A DNA stretch of 64,000 nucleotides from contig CM022376.1 in the NCBI GenBank assembly GCA_011800155.1, positions 62,001 to 126,000 on the forward strand. Direction: 5' to 3'. Positions 41,190-52,447 of the stretch are shown here, one piece after another; the stretch's first letter is position 1; every line of letters begins with the position of its first letter. Source of the stretch: Flammulina velutipes (lineage: Eukaryota; Basidiomycota; Agaricomycetes; Agaricales; Physalacriaceae). Under the pieces are notes generated by a model. The model searched no databases, was not told the origin of the DNA, and saw only the letters and a list, made by a program, of their open reading frames with translations. Both the position numbers and the translations under genes were made by a program.

Positions 41190-41720
41190 CAATGAATATC
41201 GACCCATTCAAAAGTCATTCTCCGAGACCGTCAGCACTGTAACCTTTTCACGATCCAGCCTCCATCCATCCGTCTCCCTCTCCCTTTCCTTCTGCGTATT
41301 CTCAACCTCCACGGTGCCCAGGGCGCCACATTCACGCCGTCACACGAGGTCCAGAACGAGTGCGTTATCGATTTCAATACGTCAACTTCGGCAGCGCACC
41401 ATCATGCGCGTAAATCGCCTCGTCCTCTAAACGCCCCGTCTTCAGGTCAAGCGCCCCGACAAACATACATTCCGCGAGGTAGGCCCCCAACGCTGGATCG
41501 TACAAGGGATATCCTCCCTCCAGACTACCGAGATTCTAGAGAAGAAGAAGGGAGCCGTTAAACCCGATTCGCCATATCTATCGAAAGTGTGGCAAGATAA
41601 ACAAGTTCGAGAATGTATCGATATCGTCTTTCTGCCACTGACACATGTATATCGAGCGCACACTTTGGAGCGTCAACGCTAAGGATCTCCAACGCTCGCT
41701 CGAACATGCTCGAGCGAGTT
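41190..41720 (-). pseudogene. F-box pseudogene fragment (C-terminal half), minus strand
   Basis: The minus strand shows degraded pieces of the leucine-rich C-terminal half of the F-box family: GTGCCCAGGGCGCCACATTC...GAGGTCCAGAACGAG corresponds to 13770-13830 of gene D, and ATATCGAGCGCACACTTTGG to its 14200 region. It contains many frame breaks and no N-terminus. It stands head to head with the plus-strand fragment at 41830-42732. Confidence 0.55.
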
Positions 41721-41829
41721 GAGCTAGTGCATCGCGTCCATACCTCCTAATCCCTTCCCAAACGACATCCACCTTTGGAGGTCCCGAAGATTCGTTACGG
41801 ACAATCTCCATTTCGCAAATCCAAGGGCT

Positions 41830-42732
41830 TGTAGACCTGGAAAACCATATGCGTACGACGAGAGCACAAAAACGTCACACTTCATCGACGAATGCTTCCC
41901 TCTCATCCAACCCACACTCCATCGGTGGAAAACCCTAAACCTCACAATCCCCGACGCTGCGTTCGCCCTGCGTGTCGATACCAGATTTTGGAACAGTTGC
42001 ACCTCAATTTTTGGGACACAGTCCCAGGCGATCACCCCTCTGCGTGGGGATACGCCTAACATCCGCAACCTCACTCTCTCCGGGTGGACGTCGATATCCC
42101 ATGGGAACGAATCACCAATTATACCTGCGACGAAAATGGCATCTGTAACCTCACCCACCTCGAGACCTCTCGCTCGACGTTATAATCATCGAGCGCGCCT
42201 TGGGAAGGTTCAACGAGTCCGACGTCTCGCTCCCATTGTCCCTACCGAACGTCCGTTCCATCAACAATACAAATGCCAGGACATCGATCTCCTCTCCGCA
42301 TGTTTCACCCTCCCCTCATTCACGACCCTCACCCTCAAGATGGGCCTGGCTATTCCGCACCTTCAACATCCACGTCCAAAACCTCTCCATGTTCTTCGTA
42401 GGGGTCTCATCCTTCAGCTCCGTCGACAAGCAAAACATAAAATCCTTCCTCGTGAGCTGCCCTGCGGTCACAGCGCTCTATCTCCAGTCCGAGGAGGAGG
42501 TTCTGGAGGCGAGACGGCCCTGCCAAAGCTGACGAGTCTGATTCAGACGATGTGGAACCACCAGGAGGGGATCGCGAGGCGCGGTGTGAGGACGGGAATG
42601 TGGCGCGCGTTGCAGAGCTGAGGATCGTGGAGATCGACAATGCGCCGCCGGGATTGGATGGAGGCACGGAGGACGTATTGAAGAGGTGGAAAGCGGTTTG
42701 TGGAAAGGTGGATGTTTATAATGTATTTTGAG
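41830..42732 (+). pseudogene. F-box pseudogene fragment (C-terminal half), plus strand
   Basis: A plus-strand copy of the same C-terminal half, starting near the segment encoding DECFPL..PT.HRWKTL and continuing through LPLSLPNVRSI, LPSFTTLTLKMG, FLVSCPAVTALYL..EEEVL, LPKLTSLI.TMW and a final RWKAVCGKVDVYNVF before the stop at 42730. These pieces lie in different frames separated by small indels. There is no F-box and no first exons. Confidence 0.65.
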
Positions 42733-43535
42733 GGAACGGTGTACGTGTATAGATTTGTAAAGTCTTCGTTCATTTCGGAGTCGGGGTTACTCAACGCCTT
42801 TCGAGTTCCCACCTCTGGTCTTCTGGTCTTCTGCGGCAGCTTTGTGACATTCCAAGCCTATAATTGCCAGAGCCTTCGACGAAACTGCGCCACATACAAG
42901 CATGCTCCGGAGAGCTGGGATATTCGAAACCTCCTTCCCTTTAGAATGAGCGTCACTCTAGTGGATTGAGCTATGTTCAGGACGCGCTCCGCGGTGACCT
43001 GGCGAGTGGTGTGGTGTTCTTGCTCCAAGTCTGGGGCTCTCAATTTTGAGGCGGCACCGTTCGTTGCACTATCAGACACTGTGTTGGGTCAGTATATCAA
43101 GCATTTTGACTGTAACGTGTAACGACTGGATGAGAATGGCTGTTGGGGCAGAGCTCCAACGTCGCAAGACCTGGCTTTATACGACAGCAGTGATGTAGCC
43201 CAAAAGCTATTTTAATCGACTGGACGACGATATGTATTCATGGAAACTTGAAGGTATCCACCCTCAGAGATCATCCTTCGAGGGCATGCAATGGTAGATA
43301 GAAAGAAGGCTTGCCAATCTTCCAGACCTTAGCGTAATAGTGAGGAACGAAAGTATAGCGAACACTAGACATGCTAATTGTGTGCAGAACCATGGCAGGA
43401 CGACGATGAACAAACGGATGTTGTTAAAAGCATGCGTAGATCTATCTACCTACATATATGGTCGTGGAACGCTCCGGCAGGAGGCCCGGATAGATCACAG
43501 CAAGATACATAGAGCTGATTCAACCGCCTTATGTA
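42733..43535. other. Unassigned stretch between F-box fragment and DUF6535 gene
   Basis: Nothing recognisable as a gene. From about 43510 the sequence is the outer end of the large inverted duplication (GGCGGTTGAATCAGC on the minus strand also occurs at 55950). Confidence 0.35.
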
Positions 43536-46500
43536 TCATGACGTGCCGACTCTTCCATGGAATCGGGCTGCATCACAGCTGGGAGGATTTGGCGAACGCT
43601 CGCTCGGCACTATCCCATTTTCAATATCCTGCATTGACAGATCAAGGCTCTCTCCAGATTTCTTTGCGCGCGATCGGAGAGGATAAAGACGCCGGAAGAA
43701 CCATTTACGACTCTGTCGTAATCATTTCAAACAAGATTCACCTCAAAATGCGCAAAATCGTACCTCAAAGAACGTGTCCAAAGTTTTATTGACGATCTTG
43801 AGACCAGCATTCTCTCCCTCAGACTCCAGCTCGCGTAGCTTTTCCCGGCACGCATCCCACTCCGGGTTATCTGGCTGCATCCGCGCTAGCGCGAGAATAC
43901 ATTCTTCGGAAGTAGGAGGTGGCGAGTCGTCTTTCTCAGTCGAAGCTAGTACGTGGCAGACGGAATAGAGATTATCTGGAACGTGGAGATACTGGATGCA
44001 TTCACGGACGAAAGGGGAGGTTGGCGATCGATGTTGACGGTCAACACCAGTGACGAAGGCCTTCACGAGAGAGACGAACTTGATGTGGGATTGATTGCTC
44101 CCCAAAGCATCCAGCCGTATAAACGACGTATACGCATCTGCAACATCTTGTTTCAGAGCCTGTTCTAAGATTGTCTGTGCTCTCTTGGAAACATCGATAG
44201 GGGTACGTTTCATAATCTCCAGTGACATCGAAGACACATCTCCATCGAGGAAAGCGATCTCTGCGACCTCCTTCAGAGAATTCCACGCGTTTGGTAGAGG
44301 CTTCCCTCCGACGTCCCTAATTTTATGAAGAAGGCACTCCAAGATGACGTCACAGTATTCGGTCAGTTCAGATGAGGCCATCCATGCACGTCCCTGCAAG
44401 AACGACGACTCGACGAGGCAGAAGTTCAAAAGGTGGAGTACTGCGGCGTGGTCGTTCTTCGTGGGTTCGTGATACCATCGGATACGGTGTATGGTTGTGT
44501 ATAGGAGGGAAAGGGTATGTGGGTCGGGAGATGGCCGCGAGGCGAGGAAGTACAATAGGAGGAGCAATGCGTGTATTTGGCAAGAGTCGGGAGGGGGGGA
44601 ATTCGTGAAGGGATTATGAGTTTGCGCGAAGAGCCGAATGATTAGTTGTGGTCCACGGCGCAATGCTTCACCCATTGTCATTAACGTCATGTCATCGTCC
44701 CAGCTCGCCCATGTACCTGGAAAATTCCGAGACCTAGTCTCCAGTATTTCCTCACATAGGGCGTGGTAGAATTCGGGAGAGAACCGAGATGTGAATGGGG
44801 GGGTCTGGCTGAGAAGGTTTCTCCAGGCCGAAGGGGAGAGCTTGATGCGAGATGAATGGGGTAGGATGTGCGTCATGACGAAGTAGTCCAGGTTAATGTT
44901 GGTCGTGGGAATGGCGGAGACCATCCCTTCGATACAACGGGAATCACCAAACGCGTCATATAGGCTGACACGAGCACTGTGATCCACCCAAATGCTATCG
45001 TGAAATATAGACCACGAACGACAGAGCCGCTCGAGTCTGGAGGCGAAACCCGGGCGGAGGGAAATTCTGGTCATGTTGTCGCGGCCTATTTCTAACTCGA
45101 TGCCTTCACGGATAAGACGAGGGATGAATGTCCAATAGGGTGAAGGGAGATGTGTTTCTATGATCTCGACTTGGGATGGAGGGAGTCCCCCGGTTGCTTG
45201 AATTGCGATACTATGGACGGAGGGGCTTGACGAGGTGAATATTAACCATTTGATTGCTTCTAATGACAGGGAACTCGTTACGGATTGCTGATGGACGTGC
45301 TGGTCCTCTTGCTTTCCAAGCCTAACAAAATGGGGACTTGCCGACGATGCAAGGGAAGTTTTCTTGGGGAAGTGGGGTAGAAACGAATGGATGCAGGCGT
45401 GTACGATGTCGAGAATATGGACCACAAATGACCTTGCGAGCGCGGAAATCACTTGGAGCTGATATATCGACAGGTTGAGTATTTCGGAGAAGGGAGTTCG
45501 GTATGGGCATCGGATGTCGAATACGGGGAGGAGGTTGGTTATAAAGTACAGTGAATAGATCAGAATGGTCATGGTGCCGATGATATACGCCAAAGGGAGC
45601 GATCGTGGAATGAGGAAGACGGTGAGACCGATGAGGAAAATACAGAGGGAGAGATGGAGGATGATGGGGAGGATCCCGATGATACCGACGACGTGCCATT
45701 TTTGCAAACCGATGAAGCGGAATTGCCGCACGAGACTTCGATGGCGGAGGGTTCCGGACGTCGTTGACATGTATTGGCGCAGCCACTGTTTTGTGAGAAC
45801 AGCGAAGAGCGCTGTAGCTAAGCTGAGAGTGAGACTGATGAACCATAAAGCGTTCACCCATACATCGTTGGAAGAAGGTGTCGTCTCTGTGATGGCACGT
45901 TCGATGCTTCCAACCGATGTACCGTTGGCTTGCGCACGCTGGAGTTGAACGATCTCCAGCAATAAAGAATTTGTTACGGCGCTGTTATCGGTTTCCAAAG
46001 CCTGAGACGTTTGCGCAACGAACGTCGTCAGAACGGCGGAGAACAGACCGGCCTGGGGATGTCATCAGTCGAACCTAGCTCTATCGTTCGGAATAATACA
46101 TACAAAGACAAGGAGTACATCGGAGGAATCGCTAGATTGGCCGATCATGTCAGCATCTTGCATCCTGGATTCTGCATCGTACACCTTGAAGACGCGTGCA
46201 TCTTCTCCGCATTCGTCCCCATACGCGTCTTCGGGAAAGATCTGTTCGTAATCCTCGTTTCCTGTAGTATATTGAACAAAGGGCGCGTTGGAAGAGCGGG
46301 AAACATCTTACCTTGGTGATACTGCGGCACTGCCAGTGGTTGCTTTGTCATCCCAAAAAATGTTGGTTTGAACGGCTCCTGGGTTCTCCGAGATGGTAGA
46401 GTTCTGGGGTCCATGTCTACGTGGAGGTTAGAGTTGGGATTTGTACGTGTTTGGGAAATGGGCATACCTCCGTTTTGTCTCTCGTGGCGCAAATCCTCTA

Positions 46501-47240
46501 GCATACGGATGAGACGTTCCAACATCTGATCTTCGAGGGGTTTCTGGGGTGATGTATCTACTCCATGTGTCGAATTCGGTGCATGAGCGTCGATGTTAAT
46601 TTTGCTTGAGTCTTGCGGGTGTTCAGTGCTCGGACCTGGAGAGGGAAGCTTATGACAGGGAATATATTCCTCCACGTCCTCTCCAGTAGTTGATTCATCC
46701 AGGACGTGGAGGTCTTCGGAAGAAGAAAGATGGTTCGTTGACATTGGGAATGTAAAATGATCTGCGTGATCGTGAGCGATCCAGTTCCATAACACGAGAT
46801 GTTCAAACGCGTACATAGACCGGTCAACTGATAGATTTGAGTGAGAAAAAGGAAAGCTGAATGACAAGCAGAGGAGAAACCTGTTATTGTGTCTCCTTTA
46901 GCGGTTAAACGTGAACGTTTGAACCTCGAGAAACGTGAGGGTCGCGGTAAGAGACAAAGCGTCCCACGTGGACAATTGATGAACCGTACCACAGCTATTA
47001 TTTGCCCTTGACTGATTCTTATTCGATATAGATACCGCGACATATATACATCGAAAGGGCAAGAAAACTTACTGCCTAACGTGTGGCCCAAATGTCAGAA
47101 CCTCAGTCGCCTCTCCCGACATCCTGCTCGACAATGTCACCAGAGTCAACACACTCACGTTCCTAATCTCCGGACGAGCACACACAGCTTCCTTCATGCT
47201 CGTCGGAAACCCAAGCTCTATCTTATCCAACTGGGTGCAT
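43510..47240 (-). repeat. Left arm of a large inverted duplication
   Basis: This arm matches 52315-55980 in reverse orientation over its whole length: 3' end of DUF6535 gene H with K, the genes themselves, their upstream regions (CCACGTGGACAATTGATGAACC), and the last about 110 bp of the 51917-52447 gene (CTTCCTTCATGCTCGTCGG at 47190). The spacer between arms is about 5.1 kb. Confidence 0.85.
43536..46744 (-). CDS. DUF6535 multi-span membrane protein H
   Basis: Five minus-strand exons: 46744-46468, 46416-46312, 46261-46104, 46052-43764 and 43712-43536. The introns are about 50 nt and phases agree, giving 1001 residues. The N-terminal about 180 residues are hydrophilic (MSTNHLSSSEDLHV; LEDQMLERLIRMLEDLRHE helical; VYDAESRMQDADMIGQ). 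The exon 4 start AGLFSAVLTTFVAQTSQ begins the DUF6535 domain, with hydrophobic spans in VWVNALWFISLTLSLATALF, GIIGILPIILHLSLCIFLIG and LAYIIGTMTILIYSLYFITN and the family motifs TKQWLRQY, RQFRFIGLQKW and CPYRTPF. The remaining about 550 residues are soluble and helical; exon 5 adds a basic tail (RKWFFRRLYPLRSRAKK). DUF6535 proteins are abundant in Agaricomycetes and of unknown function, probably at a membrane. Confidence 0.88.
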
Positions 47241-47424
47241 CACCACCCATGATCTCTCGCTGTCTGCATAGAAGAGAGAAAGTCGCGCTCTTGCTCTGAC
47301 TCTACACAGTCTTCGAGGCAGATCCAAGCGGCGAAATATAGGCCATGGGTTCGTTTCCTGGGAGCTGCGTAGATGACGAGCTGTCTGTCGACCTCTGCGG
47401 TTGTGTCAGCAGAAGACGGGGGTG
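46745..47424. other. Upstream part of inverted-duplication arm
   Basis: No complete gene. 46745-47080 mirrors 52450-52790 and is the upstream region of DUF6535 gene H. 47090-47240 is the reversed 3' end of the gene at 51917-52447, cut off by the end of the duplication. Confidence 0.5.
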
Positions 47425-48625
47425 CATGTTTATCGTCAGTGTGGTCAACGATGGTAGGAGAAAGTAGTCGGAGACTTTCTCGATACCGTCTGTCTGACTG
47501 AAGTGCTGCTTCATGGATATTGAACGAAGGGTTGGTAAGGTCAAGGGGAAAGAGACTCCCGACGATATGAAGATTTTCTAGGCGATTTCAGAGGTGTTAA
47601 CCGAAAGGGAGAGGTGTTGCAAAGCGCTGAGCTTGGGAAGGTGGCAAAGTCCATTTTCGTCACAGGTGTAGCTGGTGACTCGCTCCCAAGGGAGATCTAC
47701 GGTGTCCAGGACATGCCCTGAAACGAAGAAAGAGGTCCCGAACATTCGGCATATTCCAGGTGTGATGATCCCCAGCGCACGGAGAAGAGATGGTCAGCCT
47801 TGTCAAACGCTCGAAGCTGCACTCGGAGAGCGGTGTAATCATATGCGGTGAAAATGAGATCTTTCCATCGGTTTGCAGTGAGTAAGAGGAGAGGGAAACA
47901 TTGGTCGAAGCAAGCAGTTTTACGAGCATAGATGTTGACGAAAAGGTCGCATTCGGCGGAGCGGCGAAGGTATAAGTTGATTTTGAATGATATCTTGTCT
48001 CTCTCGCGGGGAAAGGACGTGTCGAGGGAGCGGGAAGTGATCCAGATTTTCGACCAGAGGCAGGGGGTGGAAATGGCAAGAGTGCGCCAGCGAAGGGACA
48101 CGTGCGATAATGTCCACGGCGCGCGGGAGGAGGACAATGAATCCGATATCTGAAGAGGAACACCATTGGAAGATGGTGAGGAGGATGTCGTCTGGGATGG
48201 AACGGAGAGGATTCAGGATCGCAAGGTGCTGCGCGATGACCAACAAAACAGCGGCATTAGCGATTTCCAGCGCTTTCCGAACGCATTGTATCGCGAGGGT
48301 CCCTTCTCCAAGCTGAGTGGATGGATCATCGAGCGTTATCGAGGCTAGTATTTAGAAAATGTAGGTCTGCGGTTTCGGGAGGATTGTTGGTATTGAGGAG
48401 CTCCAAAAAGCGTGGATTGTAGACGAAAGGGATGTCAGATACATCCTGCACGCGCTCCCATATTCTATGGAATCTTTAGTGCGGAGTGTGCTGTTTTTGT
48501 AACGACCTACGTGTTGTTTCTATGTTCTGGTATTGGCGTCTCAAAGCTACATGCCTTCAATAGTGTCAGCTGGAATTCATTCAGTCCAGAAGGCAGGGAC
48601 GCACAATCGACTGAAAATCAGACAT
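47425..48625 (-). pseudogene. F-box pseudogene F
   Basis: Exon 1 (48625-48605, MSDFQSI), exon 2 (48554-48511) and the exon 3 start at 48464 all have family splice signals. Exon 3 then carries an in-frame TGA at 48326-48328 where paralogues have the residue after LENAR, followed by a one-base phase change before LAIQCVRKALEIANAAVL. The F-box (LRSIPDDILLTIFQW, about 48190-48145) and SRAPWTLSHVSLRWRTLAIS (48137-48075) survive in different frames. The C-terminal half is frame-broken and ends at TLPTLRSISM...FLLPSLTTLTINM near 47425, where unrelated sequence begins. This is a clear multi-lesion pseudogene. Confidence 0.8.
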
Positions 48626-48657
48626 GGAGAGAAGCCAAGTGCCGGAACGTCGGCCCG
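48626..48657 (-). promoter_or_regulatory. Conserved pre-ATG box of F-box pseudogene F
   Basis: On the minus strand: GGGCCGACGTTCCGGCACTT then GGCTTCTCTCC before the ATG. Confidence 0.5.
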
Positions 48658-49036
48658 GGGATTCATAGCGTCGGAAATTGGCCGAGGACGAATGCGGGGT
48701 TGAAATCAATGAAAAGGATACTGGAATTCTACTTCGCTGTCATGATCTAGGTCGTTCCCCACATTATCCCGGAGCAGAAGAGTATTGTACGCCACGTACG
48801 CACGTGGGGAACCTAAACACGGGCAAACTCAAAGAGGGTTGGTCTCTTCCCACCACCATCGTTGTCTTGGTTCCCGTCGTCCTCGGCGTACTCTATGCAT
48901 CCTTTAACGTGCGTCATGGACACACTGGCGGTACGTATTTCGTGTGGTAGCATTCAGTAGATTACACAATCAATGACAGCATCTTGATGTAACACCCCAC
49001 CATCCCTGTGCGCTATTCAACGAGGCCCTCCCACAT
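48658..49036 (+). other. Fragment of the unknown gene family
   Basis: 48780-48960 resembles 12040-12300 (ACACGGGCAAA..C, then CCACCACC.TC.T) and ends in a GTGCGTCATGG splice-like site. No open gene. It directly precedes the kinase-like gene. Confidence 0.35.
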
Positions 49037-50569
49037 ATGTCTATCCTGCGACGTCTTCGGAAGTCCAAACCATTGGCCGAAGATGCAATACTATCCACAG
49101 AGACCGGCGAAATGTATCACATCTCATTCGGCGATCTCTGGTCACAATATCCTGGATTTCCCCACAGCCTCGAGCCATCCGAAGTCTGGTGGAGGGATCG
49201 ATACCACCTCTTTCTTCGTCGTGGCTATCGCCTTCTGCCTCGATACCATCCTAACTGGAAAGGATCCTGGTGGCGTACATACGACTCGAATCCCCTCAGG
49301 ACTGCGGAAACTGCGGGGAAGAAACCGCACGTTTACGAAGATCTCATAGTGGTACGAACGCTTCCATCTCTAAAGATGTTCATTGATCAATACGTGATAG
49401 CTGTCGTCACGCAGAGACATACGGTCTACCATATTCGCCACACGCGTAGTAGACGGAGTCCAAGTCGTTCTCAAACATATGTATTCGGTAGAGTCCGGGA
49501 AAGACGACGAACTCCAGATCATGCTGCTCGTGTCCTCCCCCGAGCTCAAGCATGATTCAACTAATCACTGTGTCCAATTGCTCGAGTGGTTCCCAATGCA
49601 AGACGAAGAGGAACCACACTTGAACGAAGACGACCGGGCTATTGCTGTCCTGCCCCTCCTACGCACATGGATGAAGCCTCCCTTCAAACTGGCCGTCGAA
49701 GCGCTTTCGTTCATGCGCCAACTGATCGAGGTTCGCCTCTCCTTCATTGCCCGTTTCTTCTTTGATGATACAGCACCCAGGGCCTCGTTTTCTTGCACAA
49801 ACACAACATCGCACATCGGTGACAGCATACTCCCTTTCTCTCGCAGTCTAATATTCATCAACCACAGGGATATCGCCCCCGAGAACATCTTCATGGACCC
49901 AAGCAGCATCTTCCCATCCGGGATAAACCCGTTCAACAACATAATCATGGGGCTCCGCAAAGGCGCGCGCGAGCCTCCCGCTCGATATGACCGCCTCGAC
50001 GTCCCGGTCAAGTACCTATACATCGACTTTGGGGAGAGCGTCTCCTTCCCCAGCTTCCAGGATCGATGCCCCGTCGTTCGCTCGTCGAGAGGCCATTTCG
50101 ACTTCCCGGAGATGTACGAGTCGATCTTGAACTCCTCAGGAGAGTTGACGCTGAACGAGATCGACGCGGACCAAAACGTCTACGACCCGTTTCCCGTCGA
50201 TGTATTCGTGCTGGGGATGGTACTACAAGATGCATTCGGCACGGTGAGGGATTCCCTCATTTTCTTGGGTTGATTTAGTTTGAACGTGTTCAATAGAGCT
50301 TCCCCTACCTCGAGTCGTTATTCGGGAGAATGATGGCGCCAACAGCGGAGGGACGTCCCACAGCGGATGAATGTCTGACGCTATTTGACGAACGCACGGC
50401 TGGCGTGAGTCGATGGCATCTCCTCCGTCCCGTAGCCAATACGCTGCACCCGTACTATCCGTACCAGAGCCACTGGCATCGAGTGGTCGATACCGTCGGG
50501 TTTGGGGTAGACTACCTTCGTTTGGTCGGGAAGGCAGTATTGACTGGGAAGGGAAAGTCGATCCTATGA
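49037..50569 (+). CDS. Protein-kinase-like protein
   Basis: Five exons are inferred: 49037-49351, 49401-49730, 49781-49818, 49868-50243 and 50297-50569. Introns are 49-53 nt and the frame is continuous, giving 443 residues. Around residues 50-75 the motif FLRRGYRLLPRYHPNWKGSW is typical of a mushroom-expanded kinase-like family. ATRVVDGVQVVLKHM supplies the ATP-site lysine near residue 130. The RQLIE/GLVFLHKHNIAHRD junction rebuilds the catalytic loop HRDIAPENIFMD, with Ala where Lys is usual (HRDLKPEN). YLYIDFGES is the DFG motif, and FPVDVFVLGMVLQ with RPTADECLTLF forms the C-lobe. Catalytic Lys, Asp, Asn and DFG Asp are all present, so activity is possible. The last 45 residues (HPYYPYQSHWH) lie outside the kinase fold. 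It lies between fragments of the unknown family and may be a later insertion there. Confidence 0.85.
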
Positions 50570-51916
50570 ATGGAGGGAAACTTGATCCCCTAGCCATCCA
50601 AGTTTATTTAAACACCACAATTTGTCGAACAGGCAGGCGAAGATCCGAGAGTGCAGCGCATGAAAAGACGGAAGATTATTGCTCTTCATTCGATGTCGCA
50701 AGGTTCTACACGGAAGGTGGTATATATGTTCGTATCGAACAGCAAACCGACCGTGAGACAGTTCGAACTTGATCTACGGGCCCAGCCGAACACGTGGAAG
50801 AAGTGTGTTAGATCAATCTTTCCCTCTTACCACCATCGCCAACATCGACGCACGCGCCATGTCTCTTCGCATTCGTCTACTCTGACGAACTGGACGGTTT
50901 TGTATAGAGTAGTGTTAGCGTCATTGTCAGTATGAGGTATGTCCGCTGGCGTTGCACCCCCGTCTTCTGCTGACACAACCGCAGAGGAGCTCGTCATCCA
51001 CGCAGCTTCCAGGAAACGAACTTATGGCCTACTGGATGTTTCGCCACTCGCATCCGCCTACAAGACCCCGAGAGAAAGAGTGTTTGTATGCAGGCTGAGA
51101 TCTTCGGCGGCGACGTACCCGTGCGCATAGACGAAAGGGTGTTGGGGCGGGAGAGGGGGAGCCGCTGGAGGGTGATGGAGAACATGCACCAACGGCGACT
51201 AACCCCCAACTCGCTCACGCATTCTCCACCGCCTTGCTTGCGCCTTCTTGATATCTTTCTGCGAGCCCCATGCTTCCTCCGAGACGTTCCCTTCCAGCCA
51301 ATATGGCTTCAGCAACGCAGAACGGCTAGGACGACTCCAATACGCCCCTGGCCTTGTGCGTGGAAATCCAACGCCTCTGTCAAGCGCAGTCTTCTCGATC
51401 TGGACTCCATCCCACTCCGCTCGCTATGATTATCGCGCCAACTGGTGGACTTTCGACGGAGATATCGATTCAGACCATTTCGCTCAGAGGGTGTTCTCAT
51501 GGATGGTGCGTGTTATGCGGCGTACTTGTACGCATATGCTAACTTTTCTCCAGTCTTTCGATCCTGCGAGTAACGTCCCCGTCCCGATGACGTTCGACTA
51601 TCCTCTCCCTTCCAACCAATCCGAGTGGGACCTCCTGCTACGACCCCCAATCACAGGTACTTTCGAGCTGGGGTATGCGTGCAGTACATTTGTGCCGCGT
51701 GCGCCTCCTTGAAACACATCTCCTGTTGCCTCTGCGCAGATTGGCGCCTACGTTCAGCCCACACGTCGTTCTCCTCAACGTTGTTTCGCAGCCAGACGAT
51801 TTCCATAGAAATAGTACGTGGATTGGATCTAAGTAATATGCGTTCCAGCCTGACCCGTCACACAGGACACGTTCACCGGTTGCTCTTGTCGGTACGACTC
51901 TACTCAGCCGGCTCAT
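50570..51916 (+). pseudogene. Copy of unknown gene family (module 3), exons not resolved
   Basis: Blocks shared with modules 1 and 2 appear in the same order: TACCACCATCGCCAACATCGACGC near 50820, a GAGGAGCTCGTCATCCACG block at 50985 encoding EELVIH (compare ELIIH), a FDYPLPSNQSEWDLLLRPPIT segment near 51597 and a hairpin at 51657. At 51650 the motif CAG/GTACTTTCGAG looks like a splice donor at the start of the hairpin, and CTCTGCGCAG at about 51730-51739 like an acceptor, suggesting that the hairpin may be intronic in this copy. No full frame was assembled. Confidence 0.4.
51657..51715 (+). repeat. Dispersed hairpin repeat, copy 12
   Basis: GTACTTTCGAGCTGGGGTAT, inner part GCGTGCAGTACATTTGTGCC then GCGTGCGCCTCCTTGAAA. 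It is placed directly after a CAG that could be an exon end. Confidence 0.75.
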
Positions 51917-52447
51917 TTGAACACTATGGGACGACTACGTGAATCCTGGGACACCGTAGCAACGACATTCGACCACCAGTACGCAGCCCCGCTCTCCAAG
52001 TTTAGCCGCCCGCTGTGCACCTTTGCGAAAAGGGAATCTGTTATACTCTCGATGACTATCTTCCTCCCCTTTTGCTACTTCTCTCGCACGGATGTTGCTC
52101 GCACCCTGTCGGTCTTTACTGGTGTCAATCATATATCTTATTACACGAAAGTCTACTTATTCGTACTTATGACGCTTCGTTCTAAAGTGATATCAAGAGG
52201 GGAAGGCACCAACTATTCTCGTTTTGGCGGAGCTGAGGAATTTCGGGCTTGGAACGAGGAGGCGTTCATGGACCTCATGAAATTTCTACGTGACCGGGAT
52301 TCGCTTGGAGTGCTGAAGTGGGATAAGATAGAGCTTGGGTTTCCGACGAGCATGAAGGAAGCTGTGTGTGCTCGTCCGGAGATTAGGAACGTGAATGTGA
52401 TGACTCTGGTTGACATTGTCGAACAGAATGTCTGGGGAGGCGACTGA
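51917..52447 (+). CDS. Uncharacterised protein, possibly last exon of module 3
   Basis: A 176-codon frame from an ATG to a stop. It contains a hydrophobic stretch ILSMTIFLPFCYF and a C-terminal acidic/helical part (EEFRAWNEEAFMDLMKFL, WDKIELGFPTSMKEAVC). No known domain. The upstream sequence (RSSLTRHTGHVHRLLLSVRLY...) is open in another frame, so it may be spliced to earlier exons or stand alone. The last about 110 bp are duplicated in reverse at 47130-47240 as the inner edge of the inverted duplication, which shows the gene predates that event. Confidence 0.5.
   Translation: MNTMGRLRESWDTVATTFDHQYAAPLSKFSRPLCTFAKRESVILSMTIFLPFCYFSRTDVARTLSVFTGVNHISYYTKVYLFVLMTLRSKVISRGEGTNYSRFGGAEEFRAWNEEAFMDLMKFLRDRDSLGVLKWDKIELGFPTSMKEAVCARPEIRNVNVMTLVDIVEQNVWGGD

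Noticed and set aside
43743..45998. Reading DUF6535 gene H as a single 751-codon exon
   Set aside because: The domain start (AGLFSAVLTTFVAQTSQ) precedes the first ATG of that frame and continues from an upstream exon; the last codons run into a conserved intron shared with gene K.
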